Of a DNA stretch of 5,142 nucleotides, positions 1 through 4,775 are shown piece after piece (the first letter of the stretch is position 1; each line of letters begins with the position of its first letter). Position numbers and translations under genes: made by a program. Source of the stretch: Candidatus Aminicenantota bacterium (GTDB taxonomy: Bacteria > Acidobacteriota > Aminicenantia > Aminicenantales > Aminicenantaceae); assembly GCA_016926925.1 (NCBI GenBank), contig JAFGNQ010000167.1, positions 1-5,142 on the forward strand, written 5' to 3'. The notes below the pieces were generated by a model. The model was not told the origin of the DNA. It worked only from the letters and a program-made list of their open reading frames with translations, and made no database searches.

Positions 1-789
1 GAATATTATGTTGCTCCTCATGGAGCCGTAAAGTGGGTTGCGATGATATATGAAAATAGGCGTTTTCTCGCCGTCGCAGGAAATGTCCTCTATGCTCTTG
101 TCCTTCATGAGAGGCTCGATCCTGTCAAGGCCTATTATGTTCCTCTGGACATAGTAGTTTATGACGTCTATCTTTTCGCTGTCAAGGCCCTTTATGCCCG
201 ATATTATGTGCCTTATTTCCTTGTCCAGCAGCTCTTTCGCGCGTATCTCCCCGAGTTTCATGAAGTCTATGTCAAGGCGCTCCTCGAGCTCTTTTTTGAC
301 ATACTCCACCATTCTGTCTTCCCTCTCGGACAGCTGGGGTTCCACGACGAAATAAACCAGCTCGTTCTTGGTGGGATCCCACTTTATCCTCGCGTATGCG
401 TAAATCTTCTCGTTCCTGCCGGGATTTTCGGGTATGAGTGGGTATTTCTCGTCCATGCCCCTGAGCATTTCCTTCTCCTCGCTGGAAAGGGGAGCCGTGA
501 GCGGTGACGGTATCTTTGACACTTCAACAGCGATGCCGGGAGACTCTTTTGCTACCTCCTCTTCTGGGACGCCTGTTCCGGGTGCTCCCGGGAAACCTGG
601 CATGAACTGCTGCCCCATGCCGAAAACCATCATGGTTTCCTTGGTGCTGCTGGATTCGCCGCCTTCTTTGGGTTTTCTCTTGCTCAGCAAATAGCCGCTC
701 TTGAGCTTGCCCACTATCTTTCTGGTCTTGAAATTGGGCCTTAGACCAGCGCCAGAAGCCCTTGCAACCGTGATCTTCCTCATCTTCAT
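1..789 (-). CDS. Archaeal type II/IV secretion (pilus/archaellum-type) ATPase, GspE/FlaI family, N-terminal part
   Basis: This is the first 263 residues of a hexameric motor ATPase that would sit at the cytoplasmic face of a type IV pilus or archaellum machine and drive pilin assembly. Recognition rests on residues 203-263: a run around GLDRIEPLM (220-228), then IEDISCDG (233-240), PIFIYHR (244-250) and YGSMRSNI (254-261), which is the N-terminal domain signature of archaeal GspE/FlaI ATPases. Walker A, Asp-box, Walker B and His-box would follow but lie outside the window. Residues 1-40 are rich in Lys/Arg; residues 53-75 form a Met/Gly/Pro linker; residues 104-180 look like a folded alpha/beta region. 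The start is the first ATG in a frame open back to position 837; a second ATG at 783 is possible. A weak GGCGG lies just upstream. The two pilin-like genes at 1916-2958 fit this role. Which machine it serves (pilus, archaellum or other secretion) cannot be decided here. Confidence 0.87.
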   Translation of the reverse strand, partial: MKMRKITVARASGAGLRPNFKTRKIVGKLKSGYLLSKRKPKEGGESSSTKETMMVFGMGQQFMPGFPGAPGTGVPEEEVAKESPGIAVEVSKIPSPLTAPLSSEEKEMLRGMDEKYPLIPENPGRNEKIYAYARIKWDPTKNELVYFVVEPQLSEREDRMVEYVKKELEERLDIDFMKLGEIRAKELLDKEIRHIISGIKGLDSEKIDVINYYVQRNIIGLDRIEPLMKDKSIEDISCDGEKTPIFIYHRNPLYGSMRSNIIF

Positions 790-835
790 AAGAATCCGCC
801 GCCAAGCGCGTATTGTATAATAATTGAACTCCGCT

Positions 836-847
836 TCTTATATTTAT
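836..847 (-). promoter_or_regulatory. Putative TATA-box promoter of the secretion ATPase gene
   Basis: Read on the minus strand the site is ATAAATATAAGA, close to the archaeal TATA consensus. Its centre is about 53 bases from the ATG at 789, which would give a 5' leader of roughly 27 bases. A second, poorer A/T element (minus-strand ATTATACAAT, about 812-822) is centred about 28-29 bases before the ATG and would instead give a leaderless mRNA. The sequence alone does not separate the two. Confidence 0.5.
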
Positions 848-862
848 TCAAAGGTGTTATGT

Positions 863-878
863 TTTGCCGTCGGGCAAA
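863..878. promoter_or_regulatory. Inverted repeat in divergent promoter region, candidate operator
   Basis: TTTGCC (863-868) and GGCAAA (873-878) are perfect inverted arms around the 4-base spacer GTCG. The repeat is a G/C-richer patch in an A/T-rich intergenic region and lies between the promoter of the ATPase gene and that of the winged-helix regulator, where it could control both. Binding by the adjacent regulator is inference. Arms of 6 bases can arise by chance. Confidence 0.35.
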
Positions 879-912
879 GGCCATTGGTTTCAGGTTGGCA
901 CCTACGGTCATT

Positions 913-925
913 CAAAGTTTAAAAA
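913..925 (+). promoter_or_regulatory. Putative BRE/TATA promoter of the winged-helix regulator gene
   Basis: CAAAG (913-917) followed by TTTAAAAA (918-925) resembles a purine-rich BRE plus archaeal TATA element. Its centre is about 25 bases before the ATG at 947, so transcription should begin at or next to the start codon. No Shine-Dalgarno-like sequence precedes the ATG, as expected for a leaderless transcript. Confidence 0.6.
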
Positions 926-946
926 TTCATGATTTAATTTTTTATT

Positions 947-1828
947 ATGTCGATGAATGTTACCATCCCATCCATAGGCAGGCCAGAAACCGTTAAGGAT
1001 GCAGTTATATTGATACTGACAAATGAATGGCCGCTCTCTATCAAGGAAATTTACAACAGAACAAAAGACTTGGGCATTAACGTATCATATCAGGCTGCGC
1101 ATAAGACAATCCACAATTTGTTGGAATCTTCTGTGATTGAAAAAATGGGAAATAAATATATTTTAAGCAATAATTGGATAAAGGATGTAAAAAAATTTGC
1201 TGAAGTTGTCGAAAGGCGATACGAAAATGAATCAAGTACGGAAATTTTAAAAGGAGCAAAAAACGCAAAAGTCCTCAATTTCAACAGCGAATTTGAGATG
1301 AACACGTTTATACTCAAGTTCATAGAGGAAAATCTCTCAAACGCAAAAAAAGAAGACTTGTGCTGCTCATACTGGAACCGCTCCTGGTGGACTATGATAT
1401 ACCCAAAGGAAATGTATTCTGCATTCAAGAAGGCAAAAAACAGGGACAATATGTACATATTGTTCTCAAAAAACACTATTTTTGATAAATGGGCCGCAAA
1501 CTTCTGCGGAAGCTTCGGTTTCAATGTAAAATGCGGCGTAAAGCTTGGATATTCTTACGACTTCGGGGTTTTGGGTGATATGATAATACAAATTTACAGA
1601 TCAGAAAGGCTGTTTGACATATTCGATAAGGCTGTAAGTCATATGAAAAAGAACACTGTGGGTGTAAATAATTTCGTGAAGTCGGTTTTCGATATAAAGA
1701 GCAATGTTCAAATAGTTTATCTGAGGAATGAAAAGCTCGCAGAGAACTTAAGTAAAGAAGTTTTAGAAGTTTTCGGTGAAAAAGAAACAAAAAATGGGCC
1801 TAGAAATTTTTATCGAAAAATAGACTAA
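947..1828 (+). CDS. Winged-helix DNA-binding regulator with C-terminal sensor-like domain
   Basis: A predicted 293-residue cytoplasmic transcription regulator. Residues about 14-75 form a winged helix: helix 16-25, helix 31-40 (SIKEIYNRTK), recognition helix about 47-60 (SYQAAHKTIHNLLE), then a wing around EKMGNKYIL (65-73). A charged helical linker covers 77-95. Residues about 105-260 look like an alpha/beta domain with CCSYWNRSWW (139-148), ILFSKNTIFDKW (171-182) and a Cys at 187 and 196. The layout recalls TrmB-like and related archaeal regulators with effector-binding C-termini, but I cannot name the family or ligand. The start is the ATG 25 bases after a TATA element; Met3 is an alternative. 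The gene is visibly more A/T-rich and more AAA/AAT-rich than its neighbours, hinting at transfer or a different selective regime. It is divergent from the pilus ATPase and convergent with the pilin pair, so control of pilus genes or of itself is a reasonable guess. Confidence 0.8.
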   Translation: MSMNVTIPSIGRPETVKDAVILILTNEWPLSIKEIYNRTKDLGINVSYQAAHKTIHNLLESSVIEKMGNKYILSNNWIKDVKKFAEVVERRYENESSTEILKGAKNAKVLNFNSEFEMNTFILKFIEENLSNAKKEDLCCSYWNRSWWTMIYPKEMYSAFKKAKNRDNMYILFSKNTIFDKWAANFCGSFGFNVKCGVKLGYSYDFGVLGDMIIQIYRSERLFDIFDKAVSHMKKNTVGVNNFVKSVFDIKSNVQIVYLRNEKLAENLSKEVLEVFGEKETKNGPRNFYRKID

Positions 1829-1840
1829 CAAATTGTAAGG

Positions 1841-1855
1841 TTTTAACTCCATTTT
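1841..1855 (+). terminator. Weak T-tract terminator after the regulator gene
   Basis: Two TTTT tracts (1841-1844 and 1852-1855) begin 12 bases after the stop codon in an A/T-rich stretch without a clear hairpin. Archaeal transcription often ends at such U-runs, but runs of four are weak and common. Confidence 0.3.
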
Positions 1856-1886
1856 AGATAAAATATATTCTCATTTTCAAAACAGC

Positions 1887-1894
1887 AAAAAAAA
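1887..1894 (-). terminator. T8 tract terminating the pilin operon
   Basis: An uninterrupted run of eight A on the plus strand is eight T on the minus strand, about 21 bases beyond the stop codon of the second pilin-like gene, followed by TTTT at 1879-1882 region after a GCTG spacer. Archaeal RNA polymerase terminates at such oligo-U signals without a hairpin. It is also placed to stop readthrough toward the convergent regulator gene. Confidence 0.55.
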
Positions 1895-1915
1895 GATAAG
1901 TGAATTGTGAGTAGT

Positions 1916-2347
1916 TCATGGCTGCCTGTCAATAGAAACTTCGTTGCCCATTCTGTAAATGACGATTTTGCCCAGATCGCTGATGGCCATTCCGCTAAAA
2001 TCGAACCTTCCATTCAGATTGTAAAGCGGTGAGTAGTCGCTCGCAATTCCTTCGATCGTCAGATTAAGACCCTCAGGCGAAAGGCTTATCTTGTAGTAGT
2101 TGTTGCCTATGGTCCGTGGTACGTTCAGTATCACCGAAGTGTTTACGTCTTCCTTTTCGCATATCCTGATTATGCTGGAAAGCACGTATTCCTTAACCCC
2201 GGTGAGCTGGTTCTGTGACGATGTTTGTGTATAGTGGTTCTGATACATTATGAAAAGGGCGAAAGAAGCCGCGAAAATGGCTACACCTATGCCGAAAATG
2301 AGCACCTGTTCAAAAACCATCGTCTGGCCCTTGAGCTTCAGGGTCAT
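1916..2347 (-). CDS. Pilin-like protein with class III signal peptide (second gene of pair)
   Basis: A predicted 143-residue type IV pilin-like or pseudopilin protein, exported and probably built into, or anchored at, a surface filament. The N-terminus MTLKLKG/QTMVFEQ carries a class III signal peptide: Lys-Gly before the cut and Gln at +1, with cleavage expected between residues 7 and 8 by an archaeal prepilin peptidase. A hydrophobic helix follows at about 14-35. The rest is a small polar, beta-rich domain with NxS/T sequons at 69-71 and 95-97. The frame is open further upstream to an alternative start at 2500, but the extra residues lie over the previous gene, are polar and would bury the signal peptide, so the ATG at 2347 is chosen. 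That ATG overlaps the upstream stop as ATGA, and there is no clear ribosome site, pointing to translational coupling. No glutamate is at +5; one is at +6. A major versus minor pilin role is unknown. Confidence 0.78.
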   Translation of the reverse strand: MTLKLKGQTMVFEQVLIFGIGVAIFAASFALFIMYQNHYTQTSSQNQLTGVKEYVLSSIIRICEKEDVNTSVILNVPRTIGNNYYKISLSPEGLNLTIEGIASDYSPLYNLNGRFDFSGMAISDLGKIVIYRMGNEVSIDRQP

Positions 2348-2958
2348 ATGGGTTGCACTTTGATTTTTGACAATATAAGGTCTCCCCCGTTGGCTGCCAT
2401 CCCGGAGCGGGTCTCGTGGCTCCCGTAAGAAACGGTTATTTTGCTGGTTCCGCTGAGCTTTGTGGACTGGTTGGTCAAAACTATCTTGTAACCTTTCCAT
2501 GGCTCGTCGCTGTCGAGTTCCCTGTACCTGAGGGAGAAAATTAGCGTGTACCGACCTGCGTTGTTCACTCCTTCCATGCTTATAACGCCCGGAGTCTCGC
2601 CGTAGCGCGACACCGTCCCGTTATCTGCCGTGTTGAAAAGCACCTCGCTGCCGGTTACGAGTGGCTGGTCTATACTGAGGGTGTATATGATCGAGTTGCC
2701 TGTTTTGTCAACGACTATAACACCGGGCACCGGAAGGTCAAGTGTCTCCGAGCAAGAACCAGGTGTTGTGCAAGTGCCGGCCATATCCGTTATCTTTTTG
2801 TCCAGGTTTTCCATGAACAGGACCGCTGAAGTGAACTGCACTACAGTCGAGCGCTTTTCTATCATCGGCACCCCCCACGTCCAGGCAAAGCCGACCAGTG
2901 AAATAATTATCCCGGATATCAAAACGAGCGTGACCACCTCGGTCTGTGCCTTGTTCAT
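2344..2958 (-). CDS. Pilin-like/archaellin-like protein with class III signal peptide (first gene of pair)
   Basis: A predicted 204-residue secreted pilin-like protein. The N-terminus MNKA/QTEVV is a very short class III signal peptide (Lys at -2, Ala at -1, Gln at +1), giving cleavage after residue 4. A hydrophobic helix spans about 8-28, typical of the assembly core of archaeal pilins. The remainder is a Thr/Ser/Gly-rich, beta-strand-like domain with a CTTPGSC pair (Cys63 and Cys69) able to form a small disulfide loop, and NxS/T sequons at 113-115 and 163-165 that could be glycosylated. The start is supported both by the signal peptide at residue 1 and by a TATA element about 26 bases upstream, so the mRNA is probably leaderless. 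The gene overlaps the next by ATGA. The pair is likely co-assembled, perhaps as minor pilins or a tip complex; the sequence does not say which. Confidence 0.83.
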   Translation of the reverse strand: MNKAQTEVVTLVLISGIIISLVGFAWTWGVPMIEKRSTVVQFTSAVLFMENLDKKITDMAGTCTTPGSCSETLDLPVPGVIVVDKTGNSIIYTLSIDQPLVTGSEVLFNTADNGTVSRYGETPGVISMEGVNNAGRYTLIFSLRYRELDSDEPWKGYKIVLTNQSTKLSGTSKITVSYGSHETRSGMAANGGDLILSKIKVQPI

Positions 2959-2977
2959 AATAATATTATCATTACCG

Positions 2978-2994
2978 TATTATTTAATGTTTGT
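2978..2994 (-). promoter_or_regulatory. Putative BRE/TATA promoter of the pilin pair
   Basis: On the minus strand the region reads ACAAACATTAAATAATA, an A-rich BRE-like stretch followed by TTAAATA (2981-2987 on the plus strand). The TATA centre is about 26 bases before the ATG at 2958, predicting a leaderless mRNA. No Shine-Dalgarno-like sequence lies between them. Confidence 0.58.
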
Positions 2995-3037
2995 CACTTG
3001 TCAGCCACCGTTATGATGCTGTTCTGAGAAAATATGC

Positions 3038-3053
3038 GATTTTATCGAAAATC
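3038..3053. promoter_or_regulatory. Inverted repeat upstream of the Roadblock operon promoter, candidate operator
   Basis: GATTTT (3038-3043) and AAAATC (3048-3053) are perfect inverted arms around ATCG. The repeat ends about 13 bases before the TATA element of the Roadblock-FIST-LuxE operon, a position from which an activator or repressor could act, and it is also within the divergent region shared with the pilin promoter. Its arms are A/T-rich, so chance is a real alternative. Confidence 0.33.
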
Positions 3054-3060
3054 TGCGTGT

Positions 3061-3075
3061 TTAAACTTTTAAAAT
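3061..3075 (+). promoter_or_regulatory. Putative TATA promoter of the Roadblock-FIST-LuxE operon
   Basis: TTAAAC followed by TTTTAAAAT (3067-3075) fits a BRE/TATA arrangement. Its centre is about 28 bases before the ATG at 3099, predicting a leaderless or nearly leaderless mRNA. Another A/T element (TATTTTATATA, about 3085-3095) is too close to the start codon for this ORF start to be included in its transcript. Confidence 0.52.
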
Positions 3076-3098
3076 GGATTAGTAATATTTTATATAGC

Positions 3099-3479
3099 AT
3101 GAGCATGGCCCCGAAAAAGGAAGTCAAGGAAATTCTTGAGGATCTTAACAGGCTGGAAGACGTGGAAGCTTGTTTGTTGGAGATGCACCAGCCTATAGGA
3201 AGGAAAATAATAACTCCGGAAAAGATAAAGCTCAAGAATATTGCCCTCTGGGAGCTGATAAAAAGGGTGACCAATGACCTGTTCTCAGTTTCTCAGGAGA
3301 TTTACACTCATGGCCTTTCCAAGATTTATTTCGAACTCAAGGATCACGAAATCATCATGTATTTTCTAAGCCCGAGAACGGCAATAATCGTGGTCATACC
3401 TGCCTTGGCGAACAGAGGGCTTGTTGAAGTCGAAATAGAAAGCTCAAGAAGGTCTATAATGGAGATCATGAAAGCATGA
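3099..3479 (+). CDS. Roadblock/LC7-like protein
   Basis: A predicted 126-residue soluble protein with the length and pattern of the Roadblock/LC7 fold, known in MglB-type regulators of small Ras-like GTPases and in many archaeal proteins. In order: helix 7-18 (KEVKEILEDLNR), strand 21-28 (DVEACLLE), a strand of the IGRKII type at 33-38, a long helix at about 45-64, strand 72-81 (GLSKIYFELK), strand 83-90 (HEIIMYFL), strand 93-101 (RTAIIVVIP), a glycine turn and strand at 103-113, and a C-terminal helix 115-125. The family call comes from this order, not from catalytic residues, which the fold lacks. The start is the ATG 28 bases after a TATA element; Met3 at 3105 is an alternative, while a longer upstream reading would pass through promoter sequence. 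The gene ends in an ATGA overlap with the FIST gene. No partner GTPase is present in the window. Confidence 0.68.
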   Translation: MSMAPKKEVKEILEDLNRLEDVEACLLEMHQPIGRKIITPEKIKLKNIALWELIKRVTNDLFSVSQEIYTHGLSKIYFELKDHEIIMYFLSPRTAIIVVIPALANRGLVEVEIESSRRSIMEIMKA

Positions 3480-4771
3480 AAAACCAATTTAGAGGGACCT
3501 CAGATGGCATGTCTGAGCTTGAGGTATGCGTCGAAGTCAGCCGGGAATGGGAAGGCAGAAAGGTGGCCGAGGACCTCGTGAACAAAATAAAAATGGCGGT
3601 CCAGAAGCCAAAATTCATCCTGCTTTTTGCTACGATCGACTATGAGAAAGATTTCAAGACAATAATTTCCGGAATAAAATCCAAGTTTTCAGACTCTCCG
3701 CTGGTGGGCGGAACCGTTGCCGGCTTTACCACACCGGAAGGATGTTACACGAGAGGCGTGACCGTCATGGCATTGAACTATCCCAACATGGACGTTGCGG
3801 TTGGTTTAGGCCGCAACACCAAAAGGAATCCCGATGGTGCCGCAAAGGAATGCGCAAAAATGCTGAAAGCCGGGCTGAAAAGCAGTAGGTGGAAAGGCAG
3901 GTTTTTGTTCGACATTATATCGGGCACAGAAATCCCGAACATACCGGGGGTGGGGCGGGGGGTTATCAAGTCTACCGCCATGTCAAAAATGGTGAGGGGG
4001 GGCATGAGAATCAGCCAGTTTCTGATCCAGAAAAGCATAGGAAGGGAAGAAGATGTGCTAGACGAAATGCTGAAAATGTTGCCTGAATTCAATATTCTTG
4101 GCGGATCGAGCATAGACAACGTCAAGATGTCGAGAAATTTCCAGTTTTTCAATACATCCGTTTTAACCAACAGCGTAGTATGTCTTGGGATGGCAACAGA
4201 CCTGAAGTTCGAATCGGATTACGGCCACGGAGCGGAGGTCGACAAAGAGTTCGCCATAACCAAAATCAGCGGCAACAAGCAGATAGTTTTCGAAATAAAC
4301 AACAAGCCGGCTTCGGAGGAATTTCCGAGGGTTTTCAATAAACCCAAAGACATCATATTCGATGAAAAATCTTTTCTGAAGAGGTTTCCGTTTTTCCCTT
4401 GCGGTGTCATGGAGAATGGCAAGCTGATGATACGGCCTTTCGTCATGATACTGAAGGATGCATTGATGTCCATGTCAAAGTTCAAGAAAGATAAGGTATT
4501 CACGCTCTCGATAAGCGGAAAAAGTATGATAAAGGCCACGAATGATATACTAAAGCTAGAACAAAAACCAGAATTCGGTATATTCATGTCCTGCGCATTG
4601 AGGCTGATGACCCTGGGCTCGGAAATCTTCAAGGAAAGGGACGCTCTCATCGGTTATTTCAAAGACAAGCCGTTTTTGGTGATATACACAGCCGGGGAAA
4701 ACGTGAGAAAGGCCAACGAGGAGTTGTATTATCTCAATGAGTCGATTGCGGGGATGATGTTTTGGAGGTGA
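3476..4771 (+). CDS. FIST-domain (FIST_N + FIST_C) predicted sensory protein
   Basis: A predicted 431-residue cytoplasmic protein with both FIST halves; FIST domains are proposed small-ligand sensors in signal transduction, and one bacterial member (NosP) binds haem/NO. FIST_N covers about 45-243: strand FILLFATID (47-55), the family turn VGGTVAGFTTPEG (77-89), then FNILGGSSIDN (205-215) and SVVCLGMA (233-240). FIST_C covers about 250-410: GHGAEVDKEFAITKISGN (250-267) with NKPASEEF (276-283), and near the end GIFMSCALRLMTLG (368-381) and LVIYTAGE (401-408), matching the usual SC-R and GE motifs. Residues 153-190 carry seven Lys/Arg and no Asp/Glu and look like an insertion rich in Gly and Met. 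No transmembrane segment or output domain is visible, so it must signal through a partner, perhaps the Roadblock protein it overlaps by ATGA. A GGAG at 3461-3464 may aid initiation; Met12 at 3509 is a less likely start. Confidence 0.82.
   Translation: MKNQFRGTSDGMSELEVCVEVSREWEGRKVAEDLVNKIKMAVQKPKFILLFATIDYEKDFKTIISGIKSKFSDSPLVGGTVAGFTTPEGCYTRGVTVMALNYPNMDVAVGLGRNTKRNPDGAAKECAKMLKAGLKSSRWKGRFLFDIISGTEIPNIPGVGRGVIKSTAMSKMVRGGMRISQFLIQKSIGREEDVLDEMLKMLPEFNILGGSSIDNVKMSRNFQFFNTSVLTNSVVCLGMATDLKFESDYGHGAEVDKEFAITKISGNKQIVFEINNKPASEEFPRVFNKPKDIIFDEKSFLKRFPFFPCGVMENGKLMIRPFVMILKDALMSMSKFKKDKVFTLSISGKSMIKATNDILKLEQKPEFGIFMSCALRLMTLGSEIFKERDALIGYFKDKPFLVIYTAGENVRKANEELYYLNESIAGMMFWR
3946..4002 (+). 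other. Cluster of G-runs inside the FIST gene
   Basis: Runs of 5, 4 and 6 G (3946-3950, 3952-3955, 3957-3962) separated by single bases, and a run of 7 G at 3996-4002, lie within one basic, Gly-rich stretch of the protein (residues about 157-176). Elsewhere the gene uses mixed glycine codons and has no such runs. The tract could form a G-quadruplex in RNA or non-template DNA, and the G7 could be slippage-prone. The reading frame is intact in this copy. Confidence 0.6.
4764..4771 (+). promoter_or_regulatory. Strong Shine-Dalgarno site for the LuxE-like gene
   Basis: GGAGGTGA is fully complementary to the usual archaeal 16S rRNA 3' end and ends four bases before the ATG at 4776. It also contains the TGA stop of the FIST gene, and it decides the start over the out-of-frame ATG at 4772. 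Confidence 0.85.
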
Positions 4772-4775
4772 ATGT

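Noticed and set aside
43..507. 154-residue plus-strand reading frame opposite the ATPase gene
   Set aside because: It is antisense to a coding region with recognised GspE/FlaI motifs, has no promoter or ribosome site, and its composition is that of a shadow frame.
524..805. Minus-strand frame with a TTG start over the ATPase N-terminus
   Set aside because: It is frame-shifted relative to the ATPase reading, is full of Arg/Gln/His low-complexity sequence, and ends within the gene.
892..903. AGGT-TGGC-ACCT hairpin as a possible small RNA or riboswitch element
   Set aside because: The stem is only 4 bases and isolated, and no conserved riboswitch or RNA-gene pattern surrounds it.
1090..1524. 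144-residue minus-strand frame, Phe/Leu/Ser-rich, inside the regulator gene
   Set aside because: The apparent hydrophobicity reflects the complement of Lys/Glu/Asn-rich codons of the sense gene; no start signals are present.
2348..2500. N-terminal extension of the second pilin-like protein
   Set aside because: The added 51 residues overlap the upstream pilin gene and would bury a clear class III signal peptide; the ATGA-coupled start fits better.
2630..3016. 128-residue plus-strand frame opposite the first pilin gene
   Set aside because: It is antisense to a well-supported pilin gene and has no recognisable domain or start signals.
2991..3098. N-terminal extension of the Roadblock-like protein from an upstream TTG
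   Set aside because: It would run through both the inverted repeat and the TATA element, and the Roadblock fold begins right after the ATG at 3099.
3778..4650. Minus-strand frames opposite the FIST gene (3778-4170 and 4219-4650)
   Set aside because: Both are antisense to conserved FIST motifs and lack promoters, ribosome sites or recognisable domains.
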